From assembly GCF_003105155.1 (NCBI RefSeq), contig NZ_QETK01000026.1, forward strand, positions 1 through 64,000: a stretch of DNA of 64,000 bases. Direction: 5' to 3'. The stretch is from Pseudomonas sp. SDI (GTDB lineage Bacteria > Pseudomonadota > Gammaproteobacteria > Pseudomonadales > Pseudomonadaceae). The notes below the pieces were generated by a model, which did not search any database, was not told the DNA's origin, and was given only the letters and a program-made list of their open reading frames with translations. The position numbers were made by a program, and so were the translations under genes. Below, piece by piece: positions 26,534 to 35,923 of the stretch (the stretch's first letter is position 1; each line of letters opens with the position of its first letter).

Positions 26534-27172
26534 ATGAAAAAGGAACGGTTGCTTAGCCTTGCCGTCGGCACCCTCTTCGTTCTATTCCTCTTGCCGGAAC
26601 GTCTTCACGCCTTTGGTTCGCCACCGGCTAGCGGCCCACGAATAAAGAATGCCGAGGGCGTTGAATTTGCCGTGATCGATGGCAACAGGGAGGTACTTGC
26701 CAGGTATCAGGCAAAGCGCGGCGCCGCCGAACACTATGTGCAAAAAATCGTCGTGGCGACCCGTCAACTGCTGGCGATGGACGCCCTGCCCACTGGCGCT
26801 GCACTGCCTGCCCAGAGCCGCAGAATGCGTGCGCTGAAACAGGAGGGGGAAATGTTCGGCACCTTTGTCGGGCCTGACGCGTCGTACTTGCATCACTGTT
26901 ATGCCAGTGGCATCGCGGTGCACACACTGTGGAATACCATGGCTGGCTTCATTCGGTACGAAACACCGCATCAAGCACTGGTCGAACTGAACAAGAACAT
27001 CACCGAGTGCCTATCCCAGATCGAGAACCCACCCAGCCCACGGGTAACCCTCATCGGCCCTGCCACGCACACCCGTCCACCCTTCCAGGGCTGCCAGGAA
27101 ATCATCGATCAGGGGCAGAACGATGCCGGCTACAAACAATGGGGCTGCCCGGCTGCCGTGGCTAGCAGCTGA
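26534..27172 (+). CDS. exported protein, unknown function
   Basis: A 212-aa protein starting MKKERLLSLAVG with a signal peptide ending near LHAFG (residue 27). The mature part has four cysteines spread along it (near CYASG, ECLSQ, GCQEI and WGCPA), suggesting disulfides in the periplasm. No family recognised. DNA upstream is AT-rich, with TTTATG and TATAGG elements that could be promoter parts. Confidence 0.65.
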   Translation: MKKERLLSLAVGTLFVLFLLPERLHAFGSPPASGPRIKNAEGVEFAVIDGNREVLARYQAKRGAAEHYVQKIVVATRQLLAMDALPTGAALPAQSRRMRALKQEGEMFGTFVGPDASYLHHCYASGIAVHTLWNTMAGFIRYETPHQALVELNKNITECLSQIENPPSPRVTLIGPATHTRPPFQGCQEIIDQGQNDAGYKQWGCPAAVASS

Positions 27173-27236
27173 GGTCCGCTGTAGCGCCAACGGCCAACTG
27201 CGATGGCGCTGAGCAGCATTTGGACGGCGAAGCGCT

Positions 27237-27530
27237 TTACACCCGAATCACGCTGAAAAGGGCCTTGCCATGCTCATCGACGATCGTCGCGCCGTCACGT
27301 CCGGCATCGCGGGTGAAGCCGACCATTTTGCCAAGCTTGGTGGAGAACCCTTCTCGGTTAACCCGGTAGAGAATCTTATTCTCTGGCGACCTGACGAACC
27401 CATCACCTTCCATCCGGCCAACCAACTGAGTGGGGTCATCTGCACGAAAGACGTTGTAACGATAGCTGTCAGATTCACTTACCACGGACATCCCTCCTCG
27501 GCCCAATGCCGGCCCCTCGTGATACCCCAT
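27237..27530 (-). CDS. small hypothetical protein
   Basis: A 97-aa protein; an internal ATG at 27491 (MSVVSESD) would give 84 aa. The sequence has short beta-strand pairs joined by turns (YRYNVF, LVGRMEGDGFV, ILYRVNREG, ATIVDEHGKALFSV) that look like repeats of a small beta-fold. No named family is recognised. Confidence 0.55.
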   Translation of the reverse strand: MGYHEGPALGRGGMSVVSESDSYRYNVFRADDPTQLVGRMEGDGFVRSPENKILYRVNREGFSTKLGKMVGFTRDAGRDGATIVDEHGKALFSVIRV

Positions 27531-27764
27531 CCACTACCAAATTTCCACCCTGCCGTCTCCAGACGCGGAGGCCGCCAGATCAATATGGATTCACTCTAGC
27601 GGTTGGGATTCTGGCGGGCCTTGCCCCCTCATGATAGAAAGCCAGTGGCACGACATGCGACTACAGAGGTAGCTTTACGCCATCGCAGGCCCAATGATGA
27701 GGATAAAAAATGCCGCTCAACCCGTTCGATCACACACACTGTGTTACTGCCGCCAAGGCTTCGA

Positions 27765-28457
27765 ATGCTTCCTGACTCCGGGGTTTACACGGCACGCGGA
27801 AAACGCATTGCTCGGCTCCGCGGAAAGGTCGGGCTGTGCTTCGTCGCGGCGCTCTCATTCCTGGCGGGTATGACGGATGCGGTCGGCTTTACCGCCACCG
27901 GTGATTTCGTCTCCTTCATGAGCGGCAATACAACTCGCCTTGCCGTTTCAATTGGCGACCGTGACTATCACGCCATCCTCACCATTACCACGTTAATTGG
28001 GGCCTTCATCGCCGGGAATGCCCTTGGTGTGATGGTTACGCGCTGGGTGGGCCAGCGCTCCTGGCCGTTACTTCTTTGTGTGGGGGCCCTGCTCTGCTTG
28101 GCAGGACTCATTCCAGCCGCGATCATTTCGCTGGTGTGTGCCGTCATCTCCATGGGCATGATCAATGCGGTGGTAGAGGAAGTGAATGGGCTACCGATCG
28201 GGCTGACGTACGTGACTGGCGCCCTTTCTCGCTTCGGGCGCGGTCTGGGCCGCTGGTTGATGGGCGAGCGCAAGTATGGCTGGAAGGTGCAGTTGGTCCC
28301 TTGGATTGGCATGCTGCTTGGCGCGGTAGCAGGCGCTCTGCTGCAGGGCTATTGCGGAATCGCAGCACTCGCCGTCAATGGTGCAGTGGCGGTTTCTCTT
28401 GCCGCCGCATCGCTGATGATCCCCCGCCGCTGGCAACGAACGTATATGCCGAAGTAG
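27765..28457 (+). CDS. YoaK/DUF1275 family membrane protein
   Basis: A 230-aa membrane protein with six hydrophobic segments. The signature MTDAVGF...FVSFMSGNTTRLA is characteristic of the YoaK/DUF1275 family. The frame is open for 54 codons further upstream, but that part has no family similarity, so the ATG at 27765 (after AAGG) is used. Function is unknown; a small-molecule exporter role has been suggested for the family. Confidence 0.8.
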   Translation: MLPDSGVYTARGKRIARLRGKVGLCFVAALSFLAGMTDAVGFTATGDFVSFMSGNTTRLAVSIGDRDYHAILTITTLIGAFIAGNALGVMVTRWVGQRSWPLLLCVGALLCLAGLIPAAIISLVCAVISMGMINAVVEEVNGLPIGLTYVTGALSRFGRGLGRWLMGERKYGWKVQLVPWIGMLLGAVAGALLQGYCGIAALAVNGAVAVSLAAASLMIPRRWQRTYMPK

Positions 28458-28520
28458 CGACAAAACAATGATCGACCGTGCGCGTACAGCTCGTGGGTGC
28501 GAGTGTCCTATAGCTAATCG

Positions 28521-28567
28521 CCCGCTCTATGAGCGGGCTCAGACGAAAAACCCGGCGTTAGCCGGGT
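28521..28567 (+). terminator. two hairpins after the YoaK-like gene
   Basis: CCCGCTC-TAT-GAGCGGG (28521-28537) is followed by ACCCGGC-GTTA-GCCGGGT (about 28550-28567), flanked by A-runs. The second resembles a terminator that works best on the minus strand. The following 175 bp to the chemoreceptor stop hold no gene I can support. Confidence 0.55.
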
Positions 28568-28743
28568 CTGAAAATGTAGGAGCTTGCCACCTGAGGGCTA
28601 CGCACTGCAGAGGCTTCAAATGACTGCAAGAGTGGTGGGTCCAGCGGCCTATCGTTGCGGCTGTAATTCTCTGCGTTTGGACGGTGCATGCATGGAGAAA
28701 GCCATGACCTTCGAGACATCCGAAGCGTAAAAGCCGACAGGTA

Positions 28744-30057
28744 CTAACTAATCTCGTTCGCAAAACGGCCCACGGCACCCACTACCTGCTTAGCGCCATT
28801 TTGAATTTCCAAGATTACGGTACCGGCTTCATTGGCCAACGCTAAGCCCTGCTCGGCTTTTTCCCGACTGCTAAACATTTCACTCACGGCTTGATCAGCT
28901 AGCGCCTGATTTTGTTGGACAACGCTGACGATTTCCTCGGTCGCCGAGCTAGTGTGACCAGCAAGTTTGCGTACCTCATCGGCAACCACAGCGAAGCCTC
29001 GACCTTGCTCACCGGCACGCGCAGCTTCGATAGCGGCATTGAGTGCTAGCAGATTCGTCTGCGAAGCAATACCGCCAATGGTTTGAACAATAGAACTAAT
29101 CAACGCAGACTGTTTGCCAAGCGCTTCGATACTCTCGGTTGCCGACTTCATTTGTTCAGCAATACTGCGCATAGTGTCCACTGTTCGCGTCACTACCACA
29201 GCACCACGCTCCGCGCTCGAATCAGTTTGCTGGGATATATCGTATGCAACGCCAGCTGCATCCTTTACCTCTTGCTCGCGTGCGACTTGGTCCGTAACGA
29301 CACTCGCAAACTTTACAACTTTAGACAGCTTACCCTCAGTGTCATGCACAGGGTTGTAGGTTGCCTCTAACCAAATATCGTTCCCGCGCGCGTCGACCCG
29401 CTTGAAACGATTAGCCACATACTCACCTCGGTTGAGTGTCTTCCAGAAGCTTTCGTACTCATGGGTTGCCGTTTCTTCCGCGGAGCAGAACAAACGATGA
29501 TGCTTGCCGACGATCTGACCCAGTGAGTAACCCATCGCATCGAGGAACTGTTTGTTCGCCGTGATTACGGTGCCATCCAGGTTAAATTCAATGACGGCTG
29601 TGGACCGAACCAGCGCCTGAATCAGAGCCTCATTTTCCTTCGCCTGCTCCACGTTACGGCTTATCTCACTGCCATAACCCTGAACATGGGCAAGGCTTCC
29701 GTCTTGGTCTCGAATAGGGAACCAATAGATTTTCAACCATGCAAGAGTACCGTCAGCACGAAGGTAGCGATATTCATCATTGACGGGTTCAAATCGCGCT
29801 ACAGCTTGATTAAACGCGTGAAAGCAAGGCAGGTCTTTAACGTAAGGCGGAACAATCTCCGAGAGCGGGCGACCCTGCAGGCGCCCGTCGGAATACCCCA
29901 ACGTTTTTGAGAAGAGTTGGTTAAATGCGCAGATACGAAACTGTGCATCAAGCCTTATGGAGAGCATCCCTCTGTCCATCTGCTCGGCCTGCTGACGTAG
30001 CAGATGCAGCTCCGCACTCTGCTCTTGCAGAATTTTTTTCAGGTTGCGGTTGAACAT
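28744..30057 (-). CDS. soluble PAS-PAS methyl-accepting chemotaxis protein (BdlA/Aer-like)
   Basis: A 437-aa cytoplasmic receptor with no membrane span. Two PAS domains (about 24-135 and 145-255, each ending in a PAC-like block) lead to a signalling hairpin with the conserved tip SQTNLLALNAAIEAARAGEQ. The layout matches BdlA, the biofilm-dispersion regulator, and other energy or redox sensors. Start at the ATG at 30057. Base composition is visibly AT-richer than the flanks, and it abuts phage and IS debris, so acquisition by transfer is plausible. Confidence 0.88.
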   Translation of the reverse strand: MFNRNLKKILQEQSAELHLLRQQAEQMDRGMLSIRLDAQFRICAFNQLFSKTLGYSDGRLQGRPLSEIVPPYVKDLPCFHAFNQAVARFEPVNDEYRYLRADGTLAWLKIYWFPIRDQDGSLAHVQGYGSEISRNVEQAKENEALIQALVRSTAVIEFNLDGTVITANKQFLDAMGYSLGQIVGKHHRLFCSAEETATHEYESFWKTLNRGEYVANRFKRVDARGNDIWLEATYNPVHDTEGKLSKVVKFASVVTDQVAREQEVKDAAGVAYDISQQTDSSAERGAVVVTRTVDTMRSIAEQMKSATESIEALGKQSALISSIVQTIGGIASQTNLLALNAAIEAARAGEQGRGFAVVADEVRKLAGHTSSATEEIVSVVQQNQALADQAVSEMFSSREKAEQGLALANEAGTVILEIQNGAKQVVGAVGRFANEIS

Positions 30058-30234
30058 CAATAGGCTCCAGAGGTGTTGGGTAAGCCATTATCGACACAGG
30101 CCATTTTTTCTTGAGCGTTAAGTCAATTTTTCTGAAATCGCCTGAATATTCATACAGGAGGTTCAGAGAAAGTCCTAGTCATCTAGCAAATAAAGGATCA
30201 GGAGCTCTTAGGCGCTGACTACCTGGAGATAACC

Positions 30235-30462
30235 ATGAGCAACGACAACTGCGACTACGTTCGCCGCCATTACGACGTGCCGGCTGAGGTTGGGCGCCGC
30301 GTCATCGCCAACAGAGAGCCCGGCGTGATCATCGCCGACCGCGTGCATTACATCGGCGTCACCCTCGACAGCGACCCGAAGAAGCGCATCCGCAACTACC
30401 CCCCCACTTGGGAGATGCAGTGTAAGCGCGCCATGAACCCCACATTCAAAGCCGCTAGTTGA
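30235..30462 (+). CDS. phage-type small protein
   Basis: A 75-aa protein (CDYVRRHYDVPAEVGRR..., then GVIIADRVHYIGVTLDSD) that resembles small prophage proteins of Pseudomonas of unknown role. An ATAACC region precedes the ATG. It sits between the chemoreceptor and an IS66 fragment, so it is most likely a prophage remnant. Confidence 0.6.
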   Translation: MSNDNCDYVRRHYDVPAEVGRRVIANREPGVIIADRVHYIGVTLDSDPKKRIRNYPPTWEMQCKRAMNPTFKAAS

Positions 30463-30503
30463 TGCCCGATGCTGTGCTCCGATTTTTCAGGAGCCCGTTC
30501 ACC

Positions 30504-30725
30504 ATGATGCGGCCCGACGCCAAAGTCGAAAAGGTTTACTTCTATCCCAAGCCTGTCGACTTCCGAAAATCCATCGACGGGCTGGCCGCTCTGGTGGCGC
30601 TTGATATCAAGGTGGCCGTGTTCGATCCGGTACTTTTCGTGTTTTTTAACAAACCACGCAATCGCGTGAAGATCCCCTATTGGGAGCGTAATGGCTTCTG
30701 CCTTTGCCTCAAACTGCGAGGGTGA
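30504..30725 (+). pseudogene. truncated IS66-family TnpB
   Basis: The frame beginning MMRPDAKVEKVYFYPKPVDF and continuing FRKSIDGLAALV to YWERNGFCLCLK is clearly the IS66 orf2 accessory protein, which is normally about 115 aa. Here homology stops after about 70 residues, where the sequence changes to an integrase fragment. TnpA, TnpC and recognisable IS ends are missing. Confidence 0.85.
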
Positions 30726-30916
30726 AGGCTGAGCTGGAGAAGAACCCCGACCTGGCCAACCGGATCACTCGATTCCAGTTCCGTGATATCCGACCGAAGG
30801 CGGCTTCGGAAATCAACGACCTGAGCGATGCGAGCGTGCTGCTTGGCCACTCCAAAGAAGGAATTACCGAGCGCGTTTACCGGCGTATCGGCGCCATCGC
30901 GAAGCCTTCGAAGTAG
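30719..30916 (+). pseudogene. C-terminal remnant of a phage tyrosine integrase
   Basis: About 65 residues remain, containing the catalytic-domain landmarks FQFRDIRPKAASE (HxxR-like box, with Asp-Ile-Arg), LLGHS and the terminal VYRR tyrosine region. The N-terminal two thirds are missing, replaced by IS66 sequence. It ends about 100 bp from the 3' end of tRNA-Cys, the usual site of a tRNA-targeting integrase. Confidence 0.8.
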
Positions 30917-30975
30917 TGCAGTTTCGGAACTCCACACCGAAAGTTTCGGAACTCTTGGCTTTCCAGCCCACAACG

Positions 30976-31008
30976 AAAAAACCCCGCAGACGTTAATCTG
31001 CGGGGCTT
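30976..31008 (-). terminator. terminator of tRNA-Cys
   Basis: A 9-bp stem (CCCCGCAGA/TCTGCGGGG, loop CGTTAA) is followed on the minus strand by a T-run. It lies 8 bp beyond the tRNA 3' end. Confidence 0.85.
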
Positions 31009-31015
31009 TCAAATA

Positions 31016-31089
31016 TGGAGGCCGAGGTCGGAATCGAACCGGCGTAGACGGATTTGCAATCCGGAGCATAACCACTTTGCTACTCGGCC
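31016..31089 (-). tRNA. tRNA-Cys (GCA)
   Basis: A 74-nt tRNA with CCA encoded. The acceptor GGCCGAG pairs with CTCGGCC, the anticodon arm is CGGAT-TGCAAAT-type with anticodon GCA, and the T-arm contains GGTTCGATTCC. It is flanked on its 3' side by integrase debris. Confidence 0.95.
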
Positions 31090-31231
31090 TCAAAACAGCT
31101 GAAGATAAATCAAGTATGCTCTACTTGCTCTATCTTATTGAAAACGTTGAGCTTTTTATTTCTCGTCGCTTTCGATGGAGGCAATTATGGACGGATTCTA
31201 AGATGCTTGCAACCCCCTGATTTCAAAAAAA

Positions 31232-34200
31232 TTATTCACTTGCCCGGCCTCCCTGGCCGGTGAAGCGCTGCCACGCGGCCAGGGTCAAGCGATCAATCAA
31301 ACCCTGGCGCGCCATCGCCCGTTCGGCACCGATGGCATTCGCCTGATGCAAGTACTCGCCATCGCTCATCGTCTGCTCGCGCGCGGTCAGCGCATCGAGG
31401 CGGTCGAAAAACACCTGCTCGCTGCGTTCAAACTCCGCAGCCCTGGTAGCCAGCAGATGCTCCACCCAGAATTCGCGCTCGCCAAGGGTCTGGAGCATGC
31501 GCTGGGTCTGCTCGGCCGCCAGCACCCTGCCCCGCGCATTGAGCAATTGCCGGGAATCGACATTGGCCAACTGTTCGAAACGCATGTCGAGCGGCTGCCC
31601 TGGCAAGCCCAGCGATTTTGCCAACCCCACCCGATAGGCCAGACGTACCTCGATTTCGTCATACGACACCCCCTGTGCCTGGCGCATGGCAATATCCTCC
31701 GCCGCAATCCGGTCGACTTCGTCCAGGCGGAACAGCGAGCGCCCCAGCCGCAACAAGGCTGGCTCCACCATGGTGTCGGGCAACTCCCGGGTGGCGCCAA
31801 GTACCAGCATGCGCACCTCCAGGAAACTGAAATGCAGCGCCACACTGTCACCACAGGTGCGCGGACGCGAGGCCAGTTCGAACAACTCGCGACGCACCTG
31901 GGTACTCTGCTCGCAGGCATCGACCACCGCCCACAGGCGTCGCTCCAGCTCACTGCGGCGCAGTGCAAAATCGGCAGTCTCGGCCAGATCGGCGAGCAAC
32001 TGGAAAAAGTCCTCGCTCGCCGGCTCCGCTTCAAGCCGCGCCCAGCGCGCTTCCCGCGCATGCCAGCCCTCGGAATCGGCCGCCGGCCGGCTCAGCCAGA
32101 CCTGCCGTGCCCGCCCCGCCGCTCCAGCCGCCGGCCCGGCCTGCGACGGCAACCGCGCACCATGAGCGAATTCGACCAGCCGCGCCCGCGTGGCCGGCAT
32201 CAACGGGTTGCCATCCAGGTCGAGCCGCAGCAGCACGCCGTGACGATCGGCAAAAGCCTCGACCGGCAAGGTTTCCAGTCGATTGTCACGCAGGTCGGCC
32301 GCCATCAGCGCACCACGGCTCAACAAGCCCCGCGGCAAGCTCGTCAGCTGGGTCGCGCGTAAGCCAAGCAACTGCAAGCGGCTCATCGGGGTCAGGTCCA
32401 ACAGCGGACCGAGCGGATTGCGCTCAAGGTGCAACGCCTCGAGCAACGGCAACGATGCCAAGGCGCGATTGCCGGCAGCATCGATCACAACCTGATTGTT
32501 GGCCAGCTCCAGATGCCGCAAACGGGGCAAGTGCGTCAACACCTGTGGGACCTCAACCAGGCGGTTGTCACTCAAGCTCAGCCAGCGGACCCCAGCGAAG
32601 CGCGCGAGAAATGCCTGATTCACTTCAGTCAGTTCCAGCGCCCTCAAGGTCAGGTCGCTGACATGACTGAAGTCCACCGACTCATGCAGCGACGGCAGCC
32701 TGCCCAGCGGCTCTTCGTCGATACGTAGCCGATAACCCGCATCGCGTCCGCTCAACAGCAAGGCCCGACGGCGCCAACAGTTGCGGATCAGCCATGCCGC
32801 GCGTCGCCGGCCGACAGCCAGGCGTGGGGCACTGCTGCGCGGCTCGGCAACCCAGGCATTCAACGCCGTGTCGAGGTGTGCCAACTGCTGCTGGCGATCG
32901 AAGACATGGGCCCAGACATCCTGCCCCGAGGCCCGCACTTCGTTCAGGTAGTCGCTGGCCTGTTCATCGCTGAAGGTTGGGTAAAGCTCGCGCAAGGCGC
33001 GGTCGATCGTCGTGCGCTGCGGGTTGGCGCGGCCACCGCTGAGCGGGTAACCCAGACGTCCGTCGCCCAGACGCTGCGGCGGTCGAAACCCGTTCGGCGC
33101 CTGGCCGAGCAAACGCGCCGCGCGGGAACGATCTGCTGTCGCGAAGCTGCCCAGCACCTGGCGAAGGCTTGTGCCACGGCTATCGTTCACGGCGAGCAGG
33201 GCACGCTGGTTGTCGTCCAGCAACGGCGCCAGGACCTCGAACAGATCGGCCGCATCGACCGCGTCGGCGCTGTCGCGGCGATAGCCTCGGGGGGTCTTGA
33301 GTACGCGCACCGTGCGCACAGCACGGGTACTGCCCACCGCGCACAGCAGCCCTGCCTCGGCACCGACCCGGCGCAACTCCAGACGCACGTCGGCTGGCCA
33401 CGGGGCGAGTTCGTCGAGCAGACGCAACGCCAACGTTTCGCTGTCGACACTGAGCATTCCCGCGCGGAAAAACCCAGCATTGGCGCGGTCCAGGCGACTT
33501 TCGCGCAGGCCCCAACGCGCCCGCTCGGCAACCTCCAGCGGCACGCGCTGGCTGCTCAGTGAACGGGCGACCTGCGCGCTCGGCGTCTGCTCAAGAATCT
33601 CCTGGGCGACGGCCGCACTCAAACCGGCGAAGTCGCGCCGCAGCAACGTCACCTGCGGCAGCTCGCTGCTCTGGCGCTGTCGCCAGGCGTGCTCGAACAA
33701 CGCCGCCCTGCGCTCGCGCAGCTCACAGCCGAGCAGCCGTCGCACCTGCTGCAGGTTGACCTCGGCCAGCGCGCGTGGCTGGCCCAGCCAGGCACGCGGA
33801 TCGCTGTCCGCAAGGCGGTCGAGGAGCACCTCCAGCCAGTCGTTCGCGCGCAAACTGTCGGCGGCCAACTGCACTGTTTGTACAACCTCGGCATCCGGCG
33901 CTGCGACGGCCCATTCGCCGCCATCGGGTAGGGTTACACGCAAGCCGATCGAGCGTGGCCAACCAGGCAACGCAGTCACCATGTCCAGTTGCAGGCGCAG
34001 CAGGGTTGCCGGCAGCGGTTGCTCTTGCGCAATGAGCTGACTCAGCTCATCGAACTGCACATCCAGCTCAAACCGCTGTAGCGCTTCCAGCAGCCGCCCC
34101 GGCGCCGGCCGACCTTCGACATGCAGGCGGCGCAAACGGGCTTCGTCGAAGCCGGTCACCGCCAGCAGGCGCTGCGCCATTTCTTCGCTCACATCGGCTG

Positions 34201-35920
34201 TGTCGACACCCAGCCGGCGCACCAGAAGACCGGCGCCCTGCCAGAACTGTGGCGGGTCCAGTGGATGCTGCCAGCCACCGGCGCCATTGCTTTGCAGCAA
34301 TGGCGCATGAGCGTCGGTGCGCCAGGGATGACGGATGCGCCAGGCGTCGCGCGACTCGTCGCGACTGAGCGCGTAGGTGCCATCGTGCAAACGCAGTTGC
34401 ACGCCCGTATCGCCCTGAACCAGTTGCCCACTGGTGAGGGTGCTGTCGTCGAGGCGATAACCGCTGAGGTCAGCACTCATCAAGCGCGCACGCCCAGTTG
34501 AAAGTTGCACCGGCACCAGCGCGTCGACGAAGCCGCTGCGCCGCAGCAGACTCACCGTGGCAGCGCCGCCAGCGCCAATCAGCGCCATCGCCGCCACATT
34601 TTCGGCGACACCGAGCAAGTGATTGATCGCCCCTTCGCGGTCGCCCTGCTGCCAGTCCTCGATACCGTGATAGACCTCGCAGGCAATCTGCAGGGTGGCA
34701 ACCCCCAGCATCAACACGCCCAGGCCGGGGACGAACAATGACGCCAGGTTCAGCAGGTTGATGCCGGCATTCATGTAGCCCTGCAAACGACGGCTGCGGG
34801 CGGCGAAGTCCTCATCGCCGGTGGGCACTGCCAGCAGCCGCGCATTGTCCTTGAGCAGGGCAATGCGCTGGCGATAGAGCGTGGCGAACAGCGGGCCATC
34901 GAGCGCGCTGTCGCGACCGTCGAGAGCAATGACCGCGTTCGCCGCGGCAGCCGTGAGTTGTCGTGCCAGGTTCGCGGCGAACACCCTGCCCCCGCGCTCA
35001 CCTATATAGCCCTGCACCTGCGCGACAAACTGCGGATCGCGAAAACGCCCACCGAGGTCCTGGTACAGCGCCGCCCAGGACGCATAGCGCTTCAACGGCG
35101 CCAGCGCATCGCCAGGCAAATAGGCGATAACCGCCTCCACCGCCGCTGCCGAACTGCGCACCTCGAACACCACCACTCCCATCAGCGGTCGCCCCAGCAC
35201 GCTCAATTGCCGACAACGGACCTGCTGGTCGGCGCCCGCCCCCCGCAACTGAGCCGCCACGATCTGCTGCAAATGACGGAAATCTTCCGCGCCGATATCG
35301 CCGGCAATTCGTGCGCGCTGCATGGCCACCGCCAGGTCCTCACGCTGCACCTGCTCCAGCAACGCGTGCAAGGCGCTGCGCGCATGCGTGTCAGCCGGCT
35401 CGAAGCGACTGTCGAGATAGGCCTGATACTGCCCACCCAGATCCAGATCGCGGCAGATCTGGACAAAGCGTTCCGGCGCCAGGGCCATGCTGCGGTTCGT
35501 GTGATCGAACAGTGCCAGGCTACCCGTGGCGCCCGCGGCGATAGCTTCCGTCGGGTCGAAATTGTGCAAGGCAGCTTCGAGCAGGGATTGTTCAAGACGA
35601 TGTATACGCCAGCGAGCGGAGAGCGTGCCCGTAGGCAAGCCTTCGACAGTCTGCCAGCTACGTATCAGCCGGTTCCGCCGCACCGCCACCGGCACGCCAG
35701 TCGCCTGCTGCAAAGCCCTGGACAAGCGGGCTTCAGCGAACGCTAGCGGCGACTGCAGCGCCCCCAGCATCTGTTGCGCACGGGCGTGGCTGGCCGCCGC
35801 TGCCAGCATCGCTGCGCGCAACCCGGCCAACTGCTCCGGCCTGGCCCCGGCCATCCATGCCGGCAATTGCCGGCCAATCAGTTCGTCCAGCGAATGCGTA
35901 GTGTGCGCTGACGTGCTCAT
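31232..35920 (-). CDS. NEL-type E3 ubiquitin ligase with LRRs (secreted effector)
   Basis: A very large (about 1,562 aa) protein of the IpaH/SspH-like NEL family. A long N-terminal region of DUF6543 type (about 1-1080) includes a hydrophobic stretch (about 385-465). Leucine-rich repeats (about 1090-1255, e.g. LRHLELANNQV and LLRLDLDGNPL) and a C-terminal NEL domain follow, with the catalytic CxD motif TCGDS (Cys about 1356-1358). Such proteins transfer ubiquitin to host targets after secretion. The ATG at 35920 has the best spacing from GGGAG; one at 35926 is possible. No secretion system genes are nearby. The upstream hairpin may control translation. Confidence 0.88.
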   Translation of the reverse strand: MSTSAHTTHSLDELIGRQLPAWMAGARPEQLAGLRAAMLAAAASHARAQQMLGALQSPLAFAEARLSRALQQATGVPVAVRRNRLIRSWQTVEGLPTGTLSARWRIHRLEQSLLEAALHNFDPTEAIAAGATGSLALFDHTNRSMALAPERFVQICRDLDLGGQYQAYLDSRFEPADTHARSALHALLEQVQREDLAVAMQRARIAGDIGAEDFRHLQQIVAAQLRGAGADQQVRCRQLSVLGRPLMGVVVFEVRSSAAAVEAVIAYLPGDALAPLKRYASWAALYQDLGGRFRDPQFVAQVQGYIGERGGRVFAANLARQLTAAAANAVIALDGRDSALDGPLFATLYRQRIALLKDNARLLAVPTGDEDFAARSRRLQGYMNAGINLLNLASLFVPGLGVLMLGVATLQIACEVYHGIEDWQQGDREGAINHLLGVAENVAAMALIGAGGAATVSLLRRSGFVDALVPVQLSTGRARLMSADLSGYRLDDSTLTSGQLVQGDTGVQLRLHDGTYALSRDESRDAWRIRHPWRTDAHAPLLQSNGAGGWQHPLDPPQFWQGAGLLVRRLGVDTADVSEEMAQRLLAVTGFDEARLRRLHVEGRPAPGRLLEALQRFELDVQFDELSQLIAQEQPLPATLLRLQLDMVTALPGWPRSIGLRVTLPDGGEWAVAAPDAEVVQTVQLAADSLRANDWLEVLLDRLADSDPRAWLGQPRALAEVNLQQVRRLLGCELRERRAALFEHAWRQRQSSELPQVTLLRRDFAGLSAAVAQEILEQTPSAQVARSLSSQRVPLEVAERARWGLRESRLDRANAGFFRAGMLSVDSETLALRLLDELAPWPADVRLELRRVGAEAGLLCAVGSTRAVRTVRVLKTPRGYRRDSADAVDAADLFEVLAPLLDDNQRALLAVNDSRGTSLRQVLGSFATADRSRAARLLGQAPNGFRPPQRLGDGRLGYPLSGGRANPQRTTIDRALRELYPTFSDEQASDYLNEVRASGQDVWAHVFDRQQQLAHLDTALNAWVAEPRSSAPRLAVGRRRAAWLIRNCWRRRALLLSGRDAGYRLRIDEEPLGRLPSLHESVDFSHVSDLTLRALELTEVNQAFLARFAGVRWLSLSDNRLVEVPQVLTHLPRLRHLELANNQVVIDAAGNRALASLPLLEALHLERNPLGPLLDLTPMSRLQLLGLRATQLTSLPRGLLSRGALMAADLRDNRLETLPVEAFADRHGVLLRLDLDGNPLMPATRARLVEFAHGARLPSQAGPAAGAAGRARQVWLSRPAADSEGWHAREARWARLEAEPASEDFFQLLADLAETADFALRRSELERRLWAVVDACEQSTQVRRELFELASRPRTCGDSVALHFSFLEVRMLVLGATRELPDTMVEPALLRLGRSLFRLDEVDRIAAEDIAMRQAQGVSYDEIEVRLAYRVGLAKSLGLPGQPLDMRFEQLANVDSRQLLNARGRVLAAEQTQRMLQTLGEREFWVEHLLATRAAEFERSEQVFFDRLDALTAREQTMSDGEYLHQANAIGAERAMARQGLIDRLTLAAWQRFTGQGGRASE

Positions 35921-35923
35921 GCT

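Noticed and set aside
30061..30234. Second attachment site matching the tRNA-Cys 3' end
   Set aside because: I looked for a repeat of the tRNA 3' sequence near the far edge of the debris and found none.
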